The position numbers and the translations under genes were made by a program. A stretch of 64,000 nt of DNA, taken from assembly GCA_050331295.1 (NCBI GenBank), contig JBHJGZ010000004.1, positions 434,001 to 498,000 of the forward strand, in the 5' to 3' direction. The DNA comes from Kuafuiihalomonas sp050331295. Its GTDB lineage: Bacteria; Myxococcota; Kuafuiibacteriia; Kuafuiibacteriales; Kuafuiibacteriaceae. Positions 59,563 to 64,000 of this stretch are shown in pieces; position 1 is the stretch's first letter; each line of letters begins with the position of its first letter. The notes beneath the pieces were generated by a model. It did no database searches. It was given only the letters and a program-made list of their open reading frames with translations, and was not told where the DNA came from.

Positions 59563-60977
59563 CTGCCCGTGGCCACTGGGGGTCTCGTTTCGCGTTCGTC
59601 CTCGCGGCCGCGGGCTCGGCGGTCGGTCTCGGAAACATTTGGAAGTTTCCGTACATCACCGGAGTCTACGGCGGCGGTCTCTTCGTCTCGGTGTACCTGG
59701 TCTGCATTTTGTTCGTGGGAATTCCGGTTCTCATGGCTGAAGTCATGATCGGTCGAGCCACGCAAAAATCGCCAGTAGGCGCATTTGCGTCTCTTTCCGC
59801 CGGCGCTTCGGCTTGGTCCTTGGTCGGCTGGATGGGAGTCGTCAGTGGTCTGATTATCCTCTCCTACTATTCCGTCGTGGCCGGATGGTCGCTCCACTAC
59901 GTCTTTCTCTGCGCCACCAACAGTTTGAGCGGCATGGATTCGGATGCGATAGCGAATGTTTTTGGGAGTCTCTACGCGCACGGTGCCTTGAACGTGTTTT
60001 GGCACCTCGTGGTCATGTCGCTGACGACGTCTATCGTCTTGGGAGGTGTTTCGGGCGGCATCGAGACGTCCGTGAAGATCTTGATGCCGGCGCTCCTGAT
60101 CCTCATGAGTCTGCTCCTGGTAGATGCGATGTTTCAGAAGGGATTCCTTCCGGCAGTGAGCTTCATCTTCGAACCTCGGCTCACCGAGCTTTCGGCCGAA
60201 GGAGTTCTCGAGGCGCTCGGTCACTCCTTCTTTACCCTCAGCTTGGGGATGGGAGCGATGCTGACGTACGGAAGCTACCTTCGAGAAGACGACGACGTGC
60301 CGAGCGCGGCCATCTTGATCGGCGGTCTCGACACATTCGTGGCTTTGGTCGCCTGCCTCGTCATCTTTCCCATCATCTTCACCTTCGACCTCACCAGCCA
60401 AGGGGGGCCCGGTCTCGTATTTGGAACGATTCCCGTCGCGTTGAGTCAGCTGCCTGGCGGTGGGATTCTGAATTTCGCTTTCTTCACGCTTCTTTTCTTC
60501 GCCGCCCTTTCCTCGACGATTTCCCTTCTCGAAGTCGTCACCGCCACCGTCATCGACCAGTTCGGCTGGAGCCGGGTACGGGCCACCATCGCGGTTGGGC
60601 TCACCATCACGCTCTTGGGTATTCCATCCGCTCTCTCTGGCAGCAGCGCGGTGTTCGGGGACGGCTGGGCGTCCGTCTTCGGAAAGAATTACTTCGATAG
60701 CTTCGATTGGGTTGCATCGAACGTTCTACTTCCGACCGGCGGGCTGCTCATCGCCTTGTATGCAGGATGGGTCATGCCTCCGCAGATCCGAGAACTCGAA
60801 TTCAAGCGCGGCTCTCGACTGGACGGTCTCTATCCGGTTTGGCTCGGGATCATTCGCTACGTGAGTCCCGCAGCCATCTTTGTCGTGCTCCTTTTTTCCT
60901 TGGGACTCTTGGAACCCCTCATTTCGTCGGAGACGAGTGCGCAAGTTCCTGCGATGACGAAAGCAACGGACGGGTAG
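59559..60977 (+). CDS. Neurotransmitter:sodium symporter (NSS/SNF) family transporter
   Basis: 472 residues from a GTG overlapping the AGCS stop. The LeuT/MhsT-type start is clear: WGSRFAFVLAAAGSAVGLGNIWKFPYITGVYGGGLFVSVYLVC. Further features are ILSYYSVVAGWSLHY, FFTLSLGMGAMLTYGSYLREDDDV (TM6 region) and FFAALSSTISLLEVVTATVIDQFGW. About eleven to twelve helices. It carries amino acids with Na+. The coupling with the AGCS gene suggests shared amino-acid uptake. Confidence 0.94.
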   Translation: MTARGHWGSRFAFVLAAAGSAVGLGNIWKFPYITGVYGGGLFVSVYLVCILFVGIPVLMAEVMIGRATQKSPVGAFASLSAGASAWSLVGWMGVVSGLIILSYYSVVAGWSLHYVFLCATNSLSGMDSDAIANVFGSLYAHGALNVFWHLVVMSLTTSIVLGGVSGGIETSVKILMPALLILMSLLLVDAMFQKGFLPAVSFIFEPRLTELSAEGVLEALGHSFFTLSLGMGAMLTYGSYLREDDDVPSAAILIGGLDTFVALVACLVIFPIIFTFDLTSQGGPGLVFGTIPVALSQLPGGGILNFAFFTLLFFAALSSTISLLEVVTATVIDQFGWSRVRATIAVGLTITLLGIPSALSGSSAVFGDGWASVFGKNYFDSFDWVASNVLLPTGGLLIALYAGWVMPPQIRELEFKRGSRLDGLYPVWLGIIRYVSPAAIFVVLLFSLGLLEPLISSETSAQVPAMTKATDG

Positions 60978-60987
60978 TCGCTCAATC

Positions 60988-61773
60988 CTACGACGATTGG
61001 GGCTTGAGCCTCAGGACGACCACCGTGATGTTGTCGGAGCCTCCGGCGTCTCGAGCAGTGGTGACAAGACGGTCCACGATGGCCCGTGATGTCGTCCCTT
61101 CGGCAAGACCCCGCAAGATGACGTCTTCGGGGACTTCCTTCGTCAGACCGTCGCTGCACAACATGACCACATCTTCGTCGCGGATATCCAAACGAAACAC
61201 GTCGGGTTTGGGCTCCCGGTCTGAGTGTGCCTGGAGCGCGTTGTAGAGGATGTGGTGCATCGGCGAATCCGGTCCGGTGTCTTGGTCCGACCGCAGCTCT
61301 CTCTTGAGTTGCTCGGCCAAGGTATGGTCCGTCGTGAGCTGTTCGAGGTTGCCGTCGCGTAGCAGGTACGCACGGCTATCGCCGACGTGGCCGACCACCA
61401 ATCCCGGAGGGTCGACCTGAACCACCGTCAAAGTCGTCCCCATGGTGGGATGATCGGGACGCTGCTGCGCCTCGTCATCGAGGTCGCGCTGCGCATCCGA
61501 AATGATCTGCTGCAGGTCGTCTTTGTGTTCGAATCCTCGCAACACCGCCTGCATGACGACTCGGGAAGCGACGTCTCCCCCGCCATGTCCGCCCATGCCG
61601 TCGGCGACGGCCATTACGAGGGGAGGAGACGCACGCGAGGGGTCCCCCAGCGTACTCCGGAAGCTCGCATCGAACACCACGACCTCCGGCTCCAGCCCGG
61701 CGATCAGATACTGATCTTCATTCTTGGGACGTCTTCGACCGGGATCCGTTCTGCCTGCGACATCGATACTCAC
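60988..61773 (-). CDS. PP2C-type Ser/Thr protein phosphatase
   Basis: 261 residues from a GTG overlapping the stop of the Nudix gene (GTGA, 61770-61773). The metal-binding and catalytic motifs of PP2C are present: RRRPKNEDQYLIA, MAVADGMGGHGGGDVAS, TMGTTLTVVQV, GHVGDSRAYLLRDG, LCSDGLTKEVPE and GGSDNITVVVLRL. It removes phosphate from Ser/Thr and is the natural opponent of the membrane Ser/Thr kinases; the one encoded at 53026 is the candidate in this window. No membrane or extra domain is seen. Confidence 0.95.
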   Translation of the reverse strand: MSIDVAGRTDPGRRRPKNEDQYLIAGLEPEVVVFDASFRSTLGDPSRASPPLVMAVADGMGGHGGGDVASRVVMQAVLRGFEHKDDLQQIISDAQRDLDDEAQQRPDHPTMGTTLTVVQVDPPGLVVGHVGDSRAYLLRDGNLEQLTTDHTLAEQLKRELRSDQDTGPDSPMHHILYNALQAHSDREPKPDVFRLDIRDEDVVMLCSDGLTKEVPEDVILRGLAEGTTSRAIVDRLVTTARDAGGSDNITVVVLRLKPQSS

Positions 61774-62318
61774 GGTTCAAGTCTCATCGGTTCGGGGTCG
61801 GTGCCCTCAGGGTTGGATTCAGGCATCCAAGTGGCCTGGTTCCGCACCCGCTGCCAAGCATCCAAAGCCCACTTGACCGTGGGAAATGCAAGCTCCTCCC
61901 ATGGTAGACCGCCATACGGGAACAAAGACACCTCTTGGCTCTCGGGACCAGCCGAGACCACAGGATCTTCCAGGATCGCGCGGTAGATCAGCTGAACCTG
62001 ACTGATCCTACGGACAGAGTAGACCGCGAGCAGGCCCTCTACCCGAAGTCGAGCCCGCGCCTCCTCCCAGGCCTCCCGAATCGCCCCCTCTTCCGGGCTC
62101 TCGCCCGATTCCAGGAAACCGGCCGGGAGCGTCCAAAACCCGACCCGAGGGGGGATGGCGCGCCGACACAGGAGGACGCGGTCTCCGTCCACGGCCACTA
62201 CGCCAGCCACGATCTTCGGATTGTCGTAGGCGATATAGTCACAATCCGGGCAGACCAAGCGCTCCCGATCGTCGCCGGGGGGGATACGCCGGACACGAGG
62301 TCCCCGCTCATCGCTCAT
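61770..62318 (-). CDS. Nudix hydrolase with NudC-type zinc-ribbon-like N-terminus
   Basis: 182 residues from the ATG at 62318. The segment CPDCDYIAYDNPKIVAGVVAVDGDRVLLCRRA resembles the zinc/NAD-diphosphatase-like lead-in of NudC-type proteins, although only one CxxC pair is seen. The Nudix box is GFLESGESPEEGAIREAWEEARARL (Ala instead of the last Gly). It hydrolyses a nucleoside diphosphate-linked compound; the substrate is not evident. It is coupled by overlap to the PP2C gene. Confidence 0.9.
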   Translation of the reverse strand: MSDERGPRVRRIPPGDDRERLVCPDCDYIAYDNPKIVAGVVAVDGDRVLLCRRAIPPRVGFWTLPAGFLESGESPEEGAIREAWEEARARLRVEGLLAVYSVRRISQVQLIYRAILEDPVVSAGPESQEVSLFPYGGLPWEELAFPTVKWALDAWQRVRNQATWMPESNPEGTDPEPMRLEP

Positions 62319-62398
62319 GTCGACCAACCTGCCTGCGATGGGCACGGGACGTCATCCGATTGTTGCTGCGGGGGCTCAGATCGAGGGAGATCAAGAAC

Positions 62399-64000
62399 AT
62401 GGAGCTGCGAGAAGCGGCGGAGCGAGTCCTATTCGGCACCGATCTCGAGGACAAACTTTGGTTTCCGGACCGAGTTTCCGACCTTCGACCCGGACCTTCG
62501 AGGCCCGCGCCCCCGGGTCCGGGCCGACCTCCGGGGCTCGATGGTCGATCTTCCATCACGACCGCATCGGCCCATTCCAGATTCCCGCGCGGGGCGCTCG
62601 AGGAACCGCTGGTCAGAGGTCGAGCCCTGCACTTCTTTGCGAACCATGAGCTTTTGGCGCTCGAGACAATGGCTTTGATGCTGCTCCGCTTCCCCGATGC
62701 TCCGGCCGGTTTGAGACGAGGCTTAGCGCGGACACTGACCGAAGAGCAGTCTCACCTGCGTCTTTATCTCAATCGCATGAACCAGCTGGGCGTCGAGTTT
62801 GGCTCACTCCCGGTCAACGACTTCTTTTGGCGTTGCTTCAACTCCGTCGACCGTATCGAGGGTTATCTCTCCGGAATGAGTCTGACCTTCGAGCAGGCCA
62901 ATCTCGACTACAGTGCACAGTACGCCGAAGCCTTCGAAGCGGTCTCGGACATCCCTTCGGCCGAAGTCATGCGGAAGGTATTGGCCGACGAGATTCGCCA
63001 CGTCGCTTTCGGGCGTGTCTGGCTGGGGAGGTTACGGCCCGAAGCGGACCTCTGGCAGCAGTATCTCGCAACGCTCCCGCCACCACTGGTCCCGCGGCGC
63101 TGCCGGGCAGATCGGATGTGGCTTGCACCTCGCCGACGCGCCGGGCTGCCTGAATCGTTCATCTCGAGGGTTGCATGCTCCGCCGAGAGCCGGGGTCGGA
63201 ATCCGGAACGGTGGACGATGAACCTCGACCCGGACGTCGGAAGGACGTCCACCCGCTCCGCCACGACCTCCCTAGAGCGGGACTTGGCCCCTCTGCTTCA
63301 GCTGTTGATGCCCGCCGACGACGTGATCGTAGGGGTGCAGGCACCGGATCCCGAGTTTCTCGACACCTGGCACCGAGCTGGGTTGCCCGTCCGCACCTGG
63401 TCTCGGCCTGTAGCCAATGGCGAGGACCGTGACCGAGCTACGCGAGGTTGGGCGGACTACGCCCTTCCATCGGCTCCCGACCATCCAGGCCGGGCGCTGG
63501 CGCGAAAGCGCACAGCAGCCCGCTGGGAGCGAAGCTGGATGAGAGAGCGCCGGGATCCGATGGTCGGGCCTCGCCCCGGGGCTTCTTTCGCAACTACGCT
63601 GCGAGAACTGCTTCACTGCAGCCGAGCCATGCTGCCGAGTGGTCCTGTACGCTGGAAACGTGACGTGGGCGCGTCCGGTCGAGGACACCGTGTGGTCACG
63701 GAAATCTCGGCCGAAGACCGAAGCTGGGCGAAGCGGTCTCTGCGTTTGGGCGGTGTGGTCGTCGAGCCGCAGCTCGTGCCCGTGATGGAGCTCGGTCTGA
63801 TTTGGAATTCGAAGGGCCCGGTCCGCGTGCTCCAGAGCTTGACCGACCCACGAGGGCGATACGTAGGCCACGTCCTCGGGGCTCCTTGGCGGAGAGTAGC
63901 TCAGCACTTTGGTCGGAGAACCCAACAGGTCCGGTCGCTGTTGCTCGACGCGGCGGGATTCGTCCGGTCTCGCCTCTCGAAGTCCGGCTTCGAGGGACCG
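62399..64000 (+). CDS. DUF455 ferritin-like protein fused to an ATP-grasp-like region, 3' end cut by window
   Basis: 534 codons are open to the window end with no stop, so the gene continues outside. The ATG at 62399 gives the usual DUF455 start (MELREAAERVLFGTDLEDKLW). The N-terminal ~210 residues form a ferritin-like four-helix domain: NHELLALETMALMLL (about 82), EEQSHLRLYLNRM (about 115), FEQANLDYSAQY (about 164) and DEIRHVAFG with E198/H201. These Glu/His residues can bind a di-metal site. After a linker, residues about 280-534 resemble an ATP-grasp fold: PVRWKRDVGASGRGHRVV (about 417) and VVVEPQLVPVMELGLIW. This fusion is unusual, and the ATP-grasp part is less certain than the DUF455 part. 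Confidence 0.85.
   Translation, partial: MELREAAERVLFGTDLEDKLWFPDRVSDLRPGPSRPAPPGPGRPPGLDGRSSITTASAHSRFPRGALEEPLVRGRALHFFANHELLALETMALMLLRFPDAPAGLRRGLARTLTEEQSHLRLYLNRMNQLGVEFGSLPVNDFFWRCFNSVDRIEGYLSGMSLTFEQANLDYSAQYAEAFEAVSDIPSAEVMRKVLADEIRHVAFGRVWLGRLRPEADLWQQYLATLPPPLVPRRCRADRMWLAPRRRAGLPESFISRVACSAESRGRNPERWTMNLDPDVGRTSTRSATTSLERDLAPLLQLLMPADDVIVGVQAPDPEFLDTWHRAGLPVRTWSRPVANGEDRDRATRGWADYALPSAPDHPGRALARKRTAARWERSWMRERRDPMVGPRPGASFATTLRELLHCSRAMLPSGPVRWKRDVGASGRGHRVVTEISAEDRSWAKRSLRLGGVVVEPQLVPVMELGLIWNSKGPVRVLQSLTDPRGRYVGHVLGAPWRRVAQHFGRRTQQVRSLLLDAAGFVRSRLSKSGFEGP

Noticed and set aside
1..64000. CRISPR arrays, phage genes, rRNA or tRNA genes, and intact transposons
   Set aside because: None was found: no regularly spaced repeats, transposase or integrase motifs, or RNA gene signatures were seen.

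Overview
The window is GC-rich bacterial chromosome, densely packed on both strands, with frequent GTG starts and many 4-base stop/start overlaps. The gene content suggests a deltaproteobacterial-type lineage, most likely Myxococcota or a relative such as Bradymonadota. The clues are Ser/Thr kinases with transmembrane tails, one of them a pseudokinase with a PEGA-like domain, a PP2C phosphatase, a DUF4388 protein, double zinc-ribbon proteins, Cys-rich secreted lipoproteins, a bifunctional Rel and an alpha-type SspB. That placement is inference; no rRNA, tRNA, CRISPR array or intact mobile element was recognised.

Layout. 1-4 kb: the end of a biotin carrier domain, a receiver-like membrane protein and an O-antigen ligase/polymerase with TPRs. 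4-9 kb: ffh, an adenosine-deaminase-like enzyme and a coupled zinc-ribbon/DUF4388 pair. 8.9-9.6 kb: a gene-poor stretch ending in a perfect 14-bp inverted repeat. 9.6-14.8 kb: a lipoprotein coupled to a GH113-like glycosidase, then rel and, facing it, ridA. 14.8-18 kb: purM-purN coupled to an FAD-oxidoreductase-like gene. 18-24.5 kb: a TsaC/Sua5-like gene, the pseudokinase, a multi-pass membrane protein, a secreted EEP-fold enzyme and three unknowns. 24.5-29.6 kb: an SDR-like gene, a sigma factor coupled to mutT, a tandem universal stress protein, and an Lrp regulator divergent from phenylalanine hydroxylase.

29.6-36.8 kb: gamma-glutamyltransferase, a DUF3617-like secreted protein, an SDR/epimerase pair, arylamine N-acetyltransferase, a Cys-rich lipoprotein and an ECF sigma factor. 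36.8-41.5 kb: a membrane fusion protein coupled to an ABC exporter whose ATPase motifs are all degraded, then a DM13 protein and a gene-poor stretch. 41.5-51.5 kb: small membrane and secreted proteins, ArsC, a YghU-type GST, WrbA, a NarL-type two-component pair with a DUF2306 protein, a cyclic-nucleotide-binding protein, a PNPOx-like flavoprotein, a methyltransferase and a coiled-coil protein. 51.6-57.8 kb: lipoproteins, an EF-hand protein divergent from an intact Ser/Thr kinase, SspB, the BamB/YfgM pair and a small barrel-like protein. 57.9-64 kb: coupled AGCS and NSS sodium symporters, a Nudix-PP2C pair and, running off the end, a DUF455 ferritin-like protein fused to an ATP-grasp-like region.

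The themes are housekeeping (SRP, purine synthesis, stringent response, envelope assembly), signalling by Ser/Thr phosphorylation and two-component systems, and many secreted proteins of unknown role. The best candidates for new biology are the DUF455/ATP-grasp fusion, the ABC exporter lacking catalytic residues and the pseudokinase. All start choices and functions come from reading the sequence and from family knowledge; no database search was run.
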